Of a stretch of DNA of 64,000 nt, positions 1 to 8,951 are shown one piece after another. The DNA is from Candidatus Brevundimonas colombiensis (GTDB taxonomy: Bacteria; Pseudomonadota; Alphaproteobacteria; Caulobacterales; Caulobacteraceae), in the NCBI GenBank assembly GCA_029202665.1, contig CP119326.1, positions 1,922,001-1,986,000 of the forward strand, read 5' to 3'. The first letter of the stretch is position 1; each line of letters starts with the position of its first letter. The position numbers were made by a program, and so were the translations under genes. Below the pieces are notes generated by a model. The model was not told the DNA's origin. It saw only the letters and a program-made list of their open reading frames with translations, and did no database searches.

Positions 1-2
1 TC

Positions 3-491
3 CGCGACCGCGTGGGCGTGCCCCACCTGCCGGCGCTGGAGCTGGACGATGGAACGATCCTGTCGGAATCCATCGCCATCTGCCGCTATCTGGAAGCGCT
101 GCACCCCGAGCCGAATCTGTTCGGCCGCAATCCGCTGGAACAGGCCGAAGTCGAGATGTGGACGCGGCGATGCGAATTCTATCTGGCCACGCCGATCATG
201 CTGAACGTGCGCCACACCCATCCGGCGCTGGCCGCGCTTGAGGCGACCCAGACGCCGCAGATCGCGCAATACAATCGCCTGTCGGCCGAACGGTTCATGA
301 AGACGCTGGACGCCCATCTGGCGACACGCGACTTCCTGGCGCTGGACCGGTTCACCATCGCCGACATCGTGGGCGTGGTCGGCCTGGATTTCGCGCGCCT
401 GGTCAAATACAGCCCGCCGTCCGAGTTCGAGCATCTGGCGCGCTGGCTGGAAACCTGCCGGGCGCGTCCGGCGGCCAAGGCGGGGGTCTGA
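3..491 (+). CDS. Glutathione S-transferase family protein (5' end outside window)
   Basis: This is the C-terminal ~160 residues of a glutathione S-transferase. The frame stays open to the window edge before the GTG at 12 (R-D-R precedes it), so the true start and most of the thioredoxin-like N-terminal domain lie outside. Visible are the cis-proline segment (VPHLPALELDDG), the Ser-Glu-Ser that contacts the glutamyl part of glutathione (ILSESIAI), and the all-helical C-terminal domain with the N-capping box FTIADI. GSTs conjugate glutathione to electrophiles or act in related thiol chemistry; the substrate cannot be told. The next gene starts 8 nt downstream, so the two may be co-transcribed. 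Confidence 0.85.
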   Translation, partial: RDRVGVPHLPALELDDGTILSESIAICRYLEALHPEPNLFGRNPLEQAEVEMWTRRCEFYLATPIMLNVRHTHPALAALEATQTPQIAQYNRLSAERFMKTLDAHLATRDFLALDRFTIADIVGVVGLDFARLVKYSPPSEFEHLARWLETCRARPAAKAGV

Positions 492-498
492 ACCGACC

Positions 499-1137
499 AT
501 GCGCGCCCTGGCGCCCCCGCACCAGGCGCTGGCCCTGTCGCTGGCGGTGCTGGCCGGCTATGTCGACAGTCTGGGTTTCCTGCATCTGGGCGGGGTGTTC
601 GTCTCCTTCATGAGCGGCAACTCCACCCGCCTGGCCGCCAGTCTGGCCGAGGGGCGATGGACGGCGGCCCTGGGCTTGGCCGGCATTCTGATCCTGTTCG
701 TCATGGGGTCGTTCTGCGGCGCCCTGATCGCGCGGGGGCAGGAGGGGCGGTCGCGCAGCCGGGTTCTGGCGTTCGAGGGCGTGCTGCTGACGCTGGCGGC
801 GGCGGCGGCCTGGATGGGCCACAAGCCCGTGGCCATCGGCCTGATGGTCATGGCGATGGCCGCCGAGAATTCGGTCTTTCTGCGTAATGGCGAGGTAGCC
901 GTCAGCCTGACCTATATGACCGGCACGCTGGTCAAGCTGGGCCAGAGCCTGGCCGCCGCCGCGACGGGCGGCGACCGCCGGGCGTTCGGACCGTATGTGA
1001 TCCTGTGGCTGGGCCTGACCGGCGGGGCGGTCGTCGGCGCCCTGACGTTCGGACGGCTGGGGCTGGCGGCGTTGTGGCCAGCGGCCGCCTTCGCCTTCGT
1101 GCTGGCCGCCGCGACCCGGTTCAGCCGCGCGGCGTGA
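499..1137 (+). CDS. DUF1275 (YoaK-like) integral membrane protein
   Basis: A 212-residue protein made almost wholly of hydrophobic helices, about six membrane segments. It carries the DUF1275/YoaK signature early on: an AGYVDSLGF motif followed by a FMSGNSTRLA motif. Members are inner-membrane proteins of unknown transport or sensing function. The start is the ATG 8 nt after the GST stop. The 3' end overlaps the convergent thioesterase gene by 17 nt, leaving no room for an intrinsic terminator between them. The family call is firm; no biochemical role can be assigned. Confidence 0.85.
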   Translation: MRALAPPHQALALSLAVLAGYVDSLGFLHLGGVFVSFMSGNSTRLAASLAEGRWTAALGLAGILILFVMGSFCGALIARGQEGRSRSRVLAFEGVLLTLAAAAAWMGHKPVAIGLMVMAMAAENSVFLRNGEVAVSLTYMTGTLVKLGQSLAAAATGGDRRAFGPYVILWLGLTGGAVVGALTFGRLGLAALWPAAAFAFVLAAATRFSRAA

Positions 1138-1555
1138 ACTTTCGGATGACGCCCGAGAAGGTCATCAGCAGACGTTCGCCGGTGTTGATCTGACCCCGCA
1201 CGAAGATCAGGCTCTTGCCCGCCTTGGTCACCTGACCCGTGGCCTCGATCAACTCGCCCACGTAGCCGCCGTCGATGAAGGTGGAGTCCAGTTGCACGGT
1301 GACGCCCGAGGCGCCCTCCATCTCCTGATAGGCGATCTGGAACATGGCGATGTCGGCGAAGGTCATCAGACAGCCGCCGTGCATCCGGCCGCCGGCGTTC
1401 ATATGCTTCTGCTCGGCGCGGAAGGCGCAGCGCATGTCCCCGTCCGGGTCAGGCCGGCCGTAGAACGGGCCGACCACGGTGTCGAAGGTGTCGTGCAGAT
1501 CATAGGTCTGCCAGCCGGCGAACTCGCCCTCGGTGATGGTGATTTTCTTCGGCAT
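1121..1555 (-). CDS. PaaI-type hotdog-fold thioesterase
   Basis: A 144-residue single-domain hotdog protein. The helix motif HGGCLMTFADIAMF and the preceding N-A-G-G-R match the PaaI/YbgC-like acyl-CoA thioesterase family, in which the His-Gly-Gly and a helix acidic residue (here Asp in FADIA) shape the active site. The second half has the expected strand pattern (GVTVQLDSTFIDGG, GQVTKAGKSLIFVRGQI). It probably hydrolyses a cytosolic acyl-CoA; the acyl group is unknown. It converges with the DUF1275 gene and is divergent from the DUF3253 gene, whose start lies 48 nt away. Confidence 0.85.
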   Translation of the reverse strand: MPKKITITEGEFAGWQTYDLHDTFDTVVGPFYGRPDPDGDMRCAFRAEQKHMNAGGRMHGGCLMTFADIAMFQIAYQEMEGASGVTVQLDSTFIDGGYVGELIEATGQVTKAGKSLIFVRGQINTGERLLMTFSGVIRKFTPRG

Positions 1556-1602
1556 GCGGACAGGGCCTTACTTATGGGCGTGCGGTGCAGCATATAGGCG
1601 CA

Positions 1603-1908
1603 ATGAGCGATCCGATCGAAACCGCAATCCTGAATAAAATCGCCTCGCTGGAGCCGGGCAAGAGCATCGAGCCCGCAGAAGTGGCCAAGGCGCTACAGCC
1701 CGAACAGTGGCAACGCATGCTGCCCAAGGTGCGGGCCGCCGCCCTTGGCCTGATGCGCCAGGGCAAGCTGACCATCACCAAGAAGGGCAAGGCCGTCGAT
1801 CCCGACGACTTCAAGGGGGTCACGCGCCTGCGTCAGGCCACGCCGGAAGAGGTCGCCCTGGCGTTGAGCCGCCGTCCGCCTGCGGCGAACGACGAGATTG
1901 AGGACTAG
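1603..1908 (+). CDS. DUF3253 domain protein
   Basis: A 101-residue acidic/basic soluble protein that looks like a winged-helix fold of the DUF3253 type: helices around IETAILNKIASL and IEPAEVAKAL, a recognition-like helix in VRAAALGLMRQGKL and a wing ITKKGKAVDPDDFKG. The ATG at 1603 is chosen over an in-frame GTG six codons upstream because the conserved part begins with MSDPIE. Function is unknown. The fold suggests nucleic-acid binding, but that is inference. It stands alone, divergent from the thioesterase, with an intergenic repeat immediately downstream. Confidence 0.75.
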   Translation: MSDPIETAILNKIASLEPGKSIEPAEVAKALQPEQWQRMLPKVRAAALGLMRQGKLTITKKGKAVDPDDFKGVTRLRQATPEEVALALSRRPPAANDEIED

Positions 1909-1916
1909 ACTTCCCG

Positions 1917-2041
1917 CTCATCCCCGCGAAGGCGGGGACCCAGTCTTTTCATGAGGCATGGCGTTTGGGATCGATATCGCTGAAATCGGCGAAGCCGAAC
2001 CGCTCGGAAATGGGGGTCCCCGCCTTCGCGGGGACGAGCGG
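1917..2041. repeat. Intergenic inverted repeat with GCGAAGGCGGGG arms
   Basis: Two long complementary arms face each other: one near 1920-1942 (ATCCCCGCGAAGGCGGGGAC) and one near 2015-2036 (GTCCCCGCCTTCGCGGGGAC), with about 70 nt between them. Each arm is itself a hairpin. This is the form of the dispersed intergenic repeats common in alphaproteobacterial genomes. The right arm ends only a few bases before the ATG of the UDG-like gene, so it supplies that gene's leader and ribosome-binding region. A degenerate relative lies at about 2627-2690. Confidence 0.75.
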
Positions 2042-2044
2042 GTA

Positions 2045-2668
2045 ATGGGAAATCTCGACGAGATCCTGGCCGACATCCGCGCCTGCCGCGCCTGCGCCGG
2101 CGTGCTGGCGCACACCCCGCGCCCGGTGGTGCGGGTGTTTCCCGAGACACGGCTACTGATCTGCGGCCAGGCGCCGGGGCGGCGGGTGCATGAGAGCGGC
2201 CAGCCGTTCACCGATCCGTCCGGCGACCGGCTGCGCGACTGGATGGGGGTGGATTACGCGACCTTCTACGCCGACCACCGCATCGGGGTGGCGGCCCAGG
2301 CCTTCTGCTATCCGGGAACGGCCCCGAAAGGCGGCGACTATCCGCCGCCGACGCGATGCGCGGATCTGTGGCGGCCGCAGTTGATGCAGGCCCTGCCGCG
2401 CATGGAGCTGACCCTGCTGGTCGGAGGCTATGCCCAGGCCTGGGCGCTGGGCGACCGCGTCAAACGCAATATGACCGAGACGGTGCGAGCATGGCGCGAC
2501 TATGCGCCGGATCTGCTGGTCCTGCCGCATCCGTCGTGGCGCAATACGGCATGGCTGAGAAAGAATCCGTGGTTTGAGGATGAGGTCGTGCCTTATCTGC
2601 GGGAACGGGTGCGTGGGATTCTGACTTTCGCTGGTCCCGCCGAGCGCGGGGATCGGGTTCTTTCGTGA
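2045..2668 (+). CDS. Uracil-DNA glycosylase superfamily protein
   Basis: A 207-residue protein of the uracil-DNA glycosylase superfamily. The uracil-pocket loop is recognisable as ICGQAPGRRVHESGQPF, and the C-terminal PHPSWRN is the DNA-intercalation or catalytic loop equivalent of the HPSP motif. Residues 9-18 hold a C-x2-C (CRACAGV), but the further cysteines needed for a family 4 Fe-S cluster are not evident, so it belongs to one of the atypical UDG-like groups. The start at 2045 is chosen because the upstream in-frame sequence is repeat DNA. The last ~16 residues (ILTFAGPAERG...) also look repeat-derived. Confidence 0.75.
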   Translation: MGNLDEILADIRACRACAGVLAHTPRPVVRVFPETRLLICGQAPGRRVHESGQPFTDPSGDRLRDWMGVDYATFYADHRIGVAAQAFCYPGTAPKGGDYPPPTRCADLWRPQLMQALPRMELTLLVGGYAQAWALGDRVKRNMTETVRAWRDYAPDLLVLPHPSWRNTAWLRKNPWFEDEVVPYLRERVRGILTFAGPAERGDRVLS

Positions 2669-2690
2669 GGCGAGGCGTGGGTCGAATGGC
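2627..2690. repeat. Degenerate copy of the intergenic repeat, overlapping two gene ends
   Basis: The segment GAGCGCGGGGATCGGGTTCT followed by TTCGTGAGGCGAGGCGTGGG aligns by eye with the 1930-1965 stretch of the repeat upstream (GGCGGGGACCCAGTC, then TTTTCATGAGGCATGGCG). It encodes the last residues of the UDG-like protein and runs to the start of the hydrolase gene. The two repeat copies therefore frame the glycosylase gene. Confidence 0.55.
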
Positions 2691-3723
2691 GTCGAGGGTT
2701 TCCAGGCTGATCCCGCTGGCGGCCGCCCTGGCCCTGTCTGCGTGCGCCACGCCCTATGTCCAGCCGCCGCTGACGCCGCCGCCGGGATTTGTCGGACCGC
2801 ATGTCGAGGACAAGGCCCTGATCATGTCCGACGGCGCCAGCCTGCCGCTGTTGCAATGGGGACCGAAGGACCGCGCGCCCTGGGCGGTGATCGTGGCTCT
2901 GCACGGCATGAACGATCACGGCTCCAGCTTCCGTCTGGCCGGACCGTGGTGGGCCGAGCAGGGGATCGAGACCTGGGCCTATGACCAGCGCGGCTTCGGC
3001 GGCGCGCCGGGGCGGGGCGTCTGGGCGGGCCAGCAGCGGATGACCGATGACGTGCGCGAGGCCGTGGCCATGGCCCGCGCCCGCTATCCCGGCGCCGTCA
3101 TCGCCGTGGTCGGCGAAAGCATGGGCGGTTCGGTCGCGGCCGCCGCCTTCGCTTCCGATAATCCGCCCGATGCGGACCGAGTGGTGCTGTTGTCGCCCGG
3201 CGTCTGGGGCTGGTCTTCGCAAGGGGTGTTCAACAGCGCCGCGATCACCCTGGCCGCGCGGGCGCTGGGCGATGTCGCGCTGGAGCCGCCGTCCTTCATC
3301 ACCCGGGGAATCCACGCCTCGTCCAATACGCTGGAACTGGTGCGAAACGGCCGCGACCCCCGCAGCATATTGGCGACGCGGTTCGACACCATCTACGGCC
3401 TGGTCGATCTGATGGAGACCTCGGCGCAGAACCTGGGCCGCATTCGCGGCGACGCCATCCTGATGTACGGGGCCAACGACGAGGTGGTGAAGCGCGACCA
3501 GATGCGCGCGGCCCTTCGGCGCGCCCAGGCGCAAGGCGGGACGCTGCAGACCGCGTGGTATCCGCACAGCTGGCATCTGCTGGACCGCGATCTGGATGCG
3601 GAGATCGTCTATCGCGACATCGCCGCCTGGATGCGCGATCCGAAGGCGCCCCTGCCGTCCGGCGCGCCGGCGGTTTTGCCTCAACTGGAGGCGCGGCCTG
3701 ACCGCGCCCGCCCCCACTCTTAA
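2686..3723 (+). CDS. Alpha/beta hydrolase lipoprotein, monoacylglycerol-lipase-like
   Basis: A 345-residue exported lipid hydrolase. Residues 1-20 form a lipoprotein signal with lipobox LSAC (Cys20), which argues for the ATG at 2686 over the GTG at 2665. The body is an alpha/beta hydrolase of the serine aminopeptidase S33 / monoglyceride lipase type: oxyanion segment ALHGMNDHG, nucleophile elbow GESMGGS (Ser145), an acidic residue in YGANDEVV and a histidine in YPHSWHLL (His294 or His297). It is likely anchored to the inner or outer membrane and hydrolyses an acyl ester. Its stop codon overlaps the CtrA box of the fliF promoter. Confidence 0.85.
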   Translation: MASRVSRLIPLAAALALSACATPYVQPPLTPPPGFVGPHVEDKALIMSDGASLPLLQWGPKDRAPWAVIVALHGMNDHGSSFRLAGPWWAEQGIETWAYDQRGFGGAPGRGVWAGQQRMTDDVREAVAMARARYPGAVIAVVGESMGGSVAAAAFASDNPPDADRVVLLSPGVWGWSSQGVFNSAAITLAARALGDVALEPPSFITRGIHASSNTLELVRNGRDPRSILATRFDTIYGLVDLMETSAQNLGRIRGDAILMYGANDEVVKRDQMRAALRRAQAQGGTLQTAWYPHSWHLLDRDLDAEIVYRDIAAWMRDPKAPLPSGAPAVLPQLEARPDRARPHS

Positions 3724-3736
3724 CGCGACGTTTACC
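3720..3736 (+). promoter_or_regulatory. CtrA box upstream of fliF
   Basis: TTAA (3720-3723), seven bases, TTTACC (3731-3736) matches the full CtrA site TTAA-N7-TTAAC with one mismatch. It overlaps the stop codon of the hydrolase gene and lies 50 nt before the fliF ATG, as expected for a class II flagellar promoter. In Caulobacter crescentus, CtrA activates the fliF operon. Confidence 0.75.
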
Positions 3737-3741
3737 ATCCA

Positions 3742-3761
3742 GGCGGCATTTTCTGCCTAGC
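3742..3761. promoter_or_regulatory. FlbD (ftr-like) site in the fliF promoter
   Basis: On the minus strand this reads GCTAGGCAGAAAATGCCGCC, resembling the ftr consensus (CGGCARAA-N-GC) bound by FlbD. In Caulobacter an ftr element in the fliF promoter lets FlbD repress its own operon. The position between the CtrA box and the start codon fits that role. A second copy lies before flgF. Confidence 0.6.
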
Positions 3762-3785
3762 GGGGCGTAGGCATCTCCCGCGAGT

Positions 3786-5435
3786 ATGGGGCGGGATCGC
3801 GTGGGCGGCTTTACGGCGGCGTTGCAGAAGTTCGGGATTGGCCGCCTGGCGGCGGTCCTCGGCGTCGCCGCCGGCGTGGCCGCCGTGCTGGTCGCCGTCA
3901 TGCTGCGCATGGGCCAGGCGCCCGACGCGCTGCTCTATTCCAACCTTGACCTGCGCGAAGCCGGCGAGATCACGGCCGCCCTGGATCAGGCCAACATCAA
4001 ATATTCGTCCAAGGGCGACGGCTCGACCATCATGGTCAATCGCGACGAGGTGGGCACGGCCCGGATGCTGGTCGCGGGCAAGGGGTTGGTCACGTCGGGT
4101 TCGGTCGGCTACGAGTTGTTCGACAACCAGTCGGTCCTGGGCCAGACCGAGTTCCAGCAGCAGCTGAACGAGCAGCGCGCGCTGCAGGGCGAGCTGTCGC
4201 GCACCATCATGTCCATGCGCGGCATCACCGCCGCCCGCGTCCACATCACCATGCCCCGCCGCGAAATGTTCACCTCGGCCGCCGGAGAGCCGACCGCCGC
4301 CGTTCTGGTGGGCGTGGGCGGGCGCGATCTGAGCGGCGATCAGGTGCGGGCGATCCGCAATCTGGTGGCCTCGTCCGTGCCGAACCTGAAGCCCGACCGC
4401 GTCACCGTGGCGGACCAGAACAACCGCACCCTGGCGGCGGGCGGCGAAGACGGCTTCACCTCAGCCTCGGCCGAGGAGGCCAAGGGCAATACCGAGGCCC
4501 AGCTGCAGTCGCGCATCAAGGACATCGTCGAGGGCGTGGTCGGCGTGGGCGCCGCGCGCGTCCAGGTGACGGCCGACATCGATCACAGCCGCTCGACCAC
4601 CCAGGAGCAGAAGTTCGATCCCGACGGTCAGGTGGTGCGTTCGACCACAACGAACGGCTCCCAATCCAGCGACACAACGGCCCAGCCCGACGGCGGGGTG
4701 ACGGCGACCAACAACATCCCCGGCGGCGCCGCGCCGGCCACCAGTCCGGCCGGGTCGACCAACGCCCAGAACGCCGAGACCACCAACTACGAAATCTCCA
4801 ACACCACCACGACCACGACCAAGGAGCCGGGCGAGGTCAGGAAGCTGGCTGTCGCCGTCGCCGTGGACGGCAAGTGGACGCCCGCCAAGGATGGCAAGGG
4901 CGAGGCGACCTATGCCCCGCGCTCGGCTGAGGAGATCAATCAGATCAAGTCGCTGGTCGCCGCCGCCGCCGGAATCGACGAAAGCCGGGGCGACAAGATC
5001 GAGGTCATCAACGTCCGTTTCAACCACGACACCGGCATCGCCGGCGGTCTGGACGGCGCCTCGTCGATGTTCGACTTCTCCAAGAACGACATCATGCGCG
5101 GCGTCGAACTGCTGGTGCTGCTGATCACCGGCGTCCTGCTGATCTTCTTCGTCTTGCGGCCGCTGCTGAAGACGGCGGCGGGCGGAACGAACCTGCCGGC
5201 GTTGACGGCGCAGGCCGGCGTGCCGGTTACGGCCGTGACGACGACGGTCATCGGGCCGGACGGTCAGCCGCAAATGGTTCAACTGCCGTCGCCCAGCGAA
5301 ATGGAGCAGAAGATCGACATCGCCCGCATCGAGGGGCAGGTGAAGGCCTCCTCGGTCAAGAAGGTCGCGGATTTCGTCCAATCGCATCCCGATGACGCCG
5401 CCGGCATCCTTCGCAGTTGGGTGGCTGAAGGCTGA
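3786..5435 (+). CDS. fliF: Flagellar MS-ring protein FliF
   Basis: At 549 residues this is a full-length FliF, which forms the MS ring in the inner membrane and nucleates the basal body. A first membrane helix lies at about residues 20-41 and a second at about 440-460. Between them are the ring-building motifs (ALLYSNLDLREAGEITAALD, EFQQQLNEQRALQGEL, ARVHITMPRREMF) and a Thr/Asn/Ser-rich variable loop at about 275-345. The cytoplasmic C-terminal tail, which binds FliG, ends with FVQSHPDDAAGILRSWVAEG. First gene of the operon, preceded by a CtrA box; its stop overlaps the fliG start by one base (TGATG). Confidence 0.97.
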   Translation: MGRDRVGGFTAALQKFGIGRLAAVLGVAAGVAAVLVAVMLRMGQAPDALLYSNLDLREAGEITAALDQANIKYSSKGDGSTIMVNRDEVGTARMLVAGKGLVTSGSVGYELFDNQSVLGQTEFQQQLNEQRALQGELSRTIMSMRGITAARVHITMPRREMFTSAAGEPTAAVLVGVGGRDLSGDQVRAIRNLVASSVPNLKPDRVTVADQNNRTLAAGGEDGFTSASAEEAKGNTEAQLQSRIKDIVEGVVGVGAARVQVTADIDHSRSTTQEQKFDPDGQVVRSTTTNGSQSSDTTAQPDGGVTATNNIPGGAAPATSPAGSTNAQNAETTNYEISNTTTTTTKEPGEVRKLAVAVAVDGKWTPAKDGKGEATYAPRSAEEINQIKSLVAAAAGIDESRGDKIEVINVRFNHDTGIAGGLDGASSMFDFSKNDIMRGVELLVLLITGVLLIFFVLRPLLKTAAGGTNLPALTAQAGVPVTAVTTTVIGPDGQPQMVQLPSPSEMEQKIDIARIEGQVKASSVKKVADFVQSHPDDAAGILRSWVAEG

Positions 5436-6469
5436 TGGCCAAGCTTATCAACAAGAAGGCTTCGGTCGAGGACCCAAACAAGCTGACGGGGCCCGAGAAG
5501 GCGGCCGTCATCCTGCTGGCGCTGGGCGAGGAGCACACCGCCCTGTGGGAGCGACTGGACGACGACGAGGTCAAGGAAATCTCCCAGGCCATGGCGACCC
5601 TGGGCAATGTCACGGCCGAGGCGGTCGAGGCGCTGTTGATCGAGTTCGTGTCGGGCCTGTCGGGTTCAGGCTCGGTCATGGGCAGCTACGAGCAGACGCA
5701 GCGCCTGCTCAGCGCCTTCCTGCCCAAGGAGCGCGTCGACGGGCTGATGGAGGAAATCCGCGGTCCGGCCGGTCGCACCATGTGGGACAAGCTGGGCAAT
5801 GTGAACGAGGCGGTGCTCGCCAACTACCTGAAGAACGAATACCCCCAGACCGTGGCGGTGATCCTGTCCAAGGTCCGCACCGACCATGCGGCGCGCGTCC
5901 TGACCAGTCTGCCCGAGGACTTCGCCCTGGAATGCGTGCAGCGGATGCTGCGCATGGAGCCGGTGCAGCGCGAAATCCTGGACAAGATCGAGGCCACGCT
6001 GCGCACCGAGTTCATGTCGAACCTGGCCCGCACCTCCAAGCGCGACAGCCACGAGATGATGGCCGACATCTTCAACAGTTTCGACCGCCAGACCGAGGCC
6101 CGGTTTATCGGAGCCCTGGAAGAGCGCAATCGCGAGTCGGCCGAGCGTATCCGCGCCCTGATGTTTGTGTTCGAGGACCTGTCCAAACTGGATCCCGGCG
6201 GGGTGCAGACCCTGCTGCGCGGCGTGGACAAGGATTCACTGGGTCTAGCGCTGAAGGGCGCTTCGGAGGGCCTGCGCGAGATGTTCTTCTCCAACATGTC
6301 CGAGCGCGCTTCAAAGATCATGCGCGAGGACATGGAATCCATGGGCCCTGTGCGCCTGAAGGACGTGGACACGGCCCAGATGGCCATGGTCCAGGTCGCC
6401 AAGGACCTGGCGGCCAAGGGCGACATCATGCTGGCCGGTCAGGGCGCCGAGGACGAATTGATCTACTGA
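5435..6469 (+). CDS. fliG: Flagellar motor switch protein FliG
   Basis: A 344-residue FliG, the switch-complex protein that binds FliF and interacts with the stator. The N-terminal FliF-binding domain (LTGPEKAAVILLALGEEH), the middle domain with the FliM-contact region (YLKNEYPQTVAVILSKVR) and the C-terminal charged torque helix (LMFVFEDLSKLDPGGVQTLL) are all in place. The start is the ATG overlapping the fliF stop, which implies translational coupling of the two partners. The fliH/flbE gene follows after 1 nt. Confidence 0.97.
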   Translation: MAKLINKKASVEDPNKLTGPEKAAVILLALGEEHTALWERLDDDEVKEISQAMATLGNVTAEAVEALLIEFVSGLSGSGSVMGSYEQTQRLLSAFLPKERVDGLMEEIRGPAGRTMWDKLGNVNEAVLANYLKNEYPQTVAVILSKVRTDHAARVLTSLPEDFALECVQRMLRMEPVQREILDKIEATLRTEFMSNLARTSKRDSHEMMADIFNSFDRQTEARFIGALEERNRESAERIRALMFVFEDLSKLDPGGVQTLLRGVDKDSLGLALKGASEGLREMFFSNMSERASKIMREDMESMGPVRLKDVDTAQMAMVQVAKDLAAKGDIMLAGQGAEDELIY

Positions 6470-6470
6470 C

Positions 6471-7133
6471 ATGACCGCGTCCGCCCCAGATCGCCGCCCT
6501 TTCGCCTTCGACACCGAGTTCAACGCGGACGGCTCCGTCGTGCGCCCCAGCGCCTGGACGCCGACCAAGCGCGCCTATCTGCCCGCCGAGGTGGACGCCC
6601 TGGTGGCGCAGGGGCGGCTGGAGGCGCGTCAGCAGGCGTTGAGCGAGGTCGAAAACATCCGCGCCCTGGCCCTGACCAATATCGCCCAGGCGGTGGTCGC
6701 GGCGATGCCGACGCTGCGGGCGGCGGCCCAGGCACACCGTGAACAGTCGGCCGACCTGGCCCTGGCGGCGGCCCGCGCCATCGCCGGCGCCGCCCTTGAT
6801 CGGTTCCCCGAGGCCCCGCTGAAGGCCGCGCTGGAGGTGCTGGCGCAGGAGATCGACGCCTCGCCCCGCCTGGTGGTTCGCGCCTCGGGTCTGGACGAGG
6901 TCGCGCGCGGCCTGATCGAACAGGCCTGCGCCGACAGCGGCTTCACCGGCGCGGTCGCCTTCCGCGACGAACCCGGCCTGCACCCCGCCGCCTTCCAGCT
7001 GGAATGGGCGGACGGTCGCGCCGACCACGACCCGCAGATGTCAGCCAAACGCGTGGCCGAGGCTCTGACGGCGGCCCTGGCGGCCGAGGCCGGACACGCC
7101 GAAACCCTTCCCACCGACAGGAGCATGTTCTGA
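6471..7133 (+). CDS. flbE: FliH-type export regulator (FlbE)
   Basis: A 220-residue protein in the FliH/FlbE position between fliG and fliN. It begins with a short FAFDTEFNADG segment, followed by a long predicted helix (about 45-105, Ala/Glu/Gln-rich) and a C-terminal globular part with ESCRT/YscL-like strands (PRLVVRASGLDEVARGL, FRDEPGLHPAAFQLEW). FliH proteins bind the export ATPase FliI and link it to the switch. In Caulobacter the corresponding gene is called flbE. It overlaps fliN by one base. Confidence 0.88.
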   Translation: MTASAPDRRPFAFDTEFNADGSVVRPSAWTPTKRAYLPAEVDALVAQGRLEARQQALSEVENIRALALTNIAQAVVAAMPTLRAAAQAHREQSADLALAAARAIAGAALDRFPEAPLKAALEVLAQEIDASPRLVVRASGLDEVARGLIEQACADSGFTGAVAFRDEPGLHPAAFQLEWADGRADHDPQMSAKRVAEALTAALAAEAGHAETLPTDRSMF

Positions 7134-7465
7134 TGGCGTCCGACGATCTGGCCCTGGAAGAATTCTCCGCCCATTCCGACCTGCCGCCTGTGGATGACGC
7201 CGGCGACAAGACGGCCGCCGATCTGGCCACGGTCTTTGACGTGCCGGTTAATATCTCGGCCGTGCTGGGCAAGTCGCATATGTCGGTGGCCCAGTTGTTG
7301 AAGCTGAACAAGGGGTCGGTGCTGGAGCTGGACCGCAAGGTCGGCGAGGCCATCGACATCTTCGTCAACAACCGCCTGATCGCGCGCGGGGAGGTCGTCG
7401 TCGTCGACGACCGGCTGGGCGTGACCATGACGGAAATCATCAAGACCGAGGACTCGGGCGCCTGA
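7133..7465 (+). CDS. fliN: Flagellar motor switch protein FliN
   Basis: A 110-residue FliN, the C-ring component. The SpoA domain occupies the second half (VPVNISAVLGKSHMSVAQLL, GSVLELDRKVGEAIDIFVN, LIARGEVVVVDDRLGVTMTEI). The N-terminal ~40 residues are acidic and variable. The start is the ATG overlapping the flbE stop; an in-frame extension upstream is only read-through in another frame of flbE. A 70-nt gap with a strong ribosome site (AGAGGAGAAG) separates it from flbD. Confidence 0.95.
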   Translation: MASDDLALEEFSAHSDLPPVDDAGDKTAADLATVFDVPVNISAVLGKSHMSVAQLLKLNKGSVLELDRKVGEAIDIFVNNRLIARGEVVVVDDRLGVTMTEIIKTEDSGA

Positions 7466-7535
7466 AACGATGCCGCGCAGGCGTTGCGCAGCGGAGTGGC
7501 GGCGACCGATATTTAGAGATTAGAGGAGAAGAACG

Positions 7536-8948
<1,413 letters not shown>

Positions 8949-8951
8949 CGA

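Noticed and set aside
1917..2041. A CRISPR-like array of repeats
   Set aside because: The arms are inverted, only two, and contain no regular spacers or nearby cas genes.
1958..2044. Longer start for the UDG-like gene
   Set aside because: These codons lie inside the inverted repeat and translate the common repeat peptide, so the ATG at 2045 is preferred.
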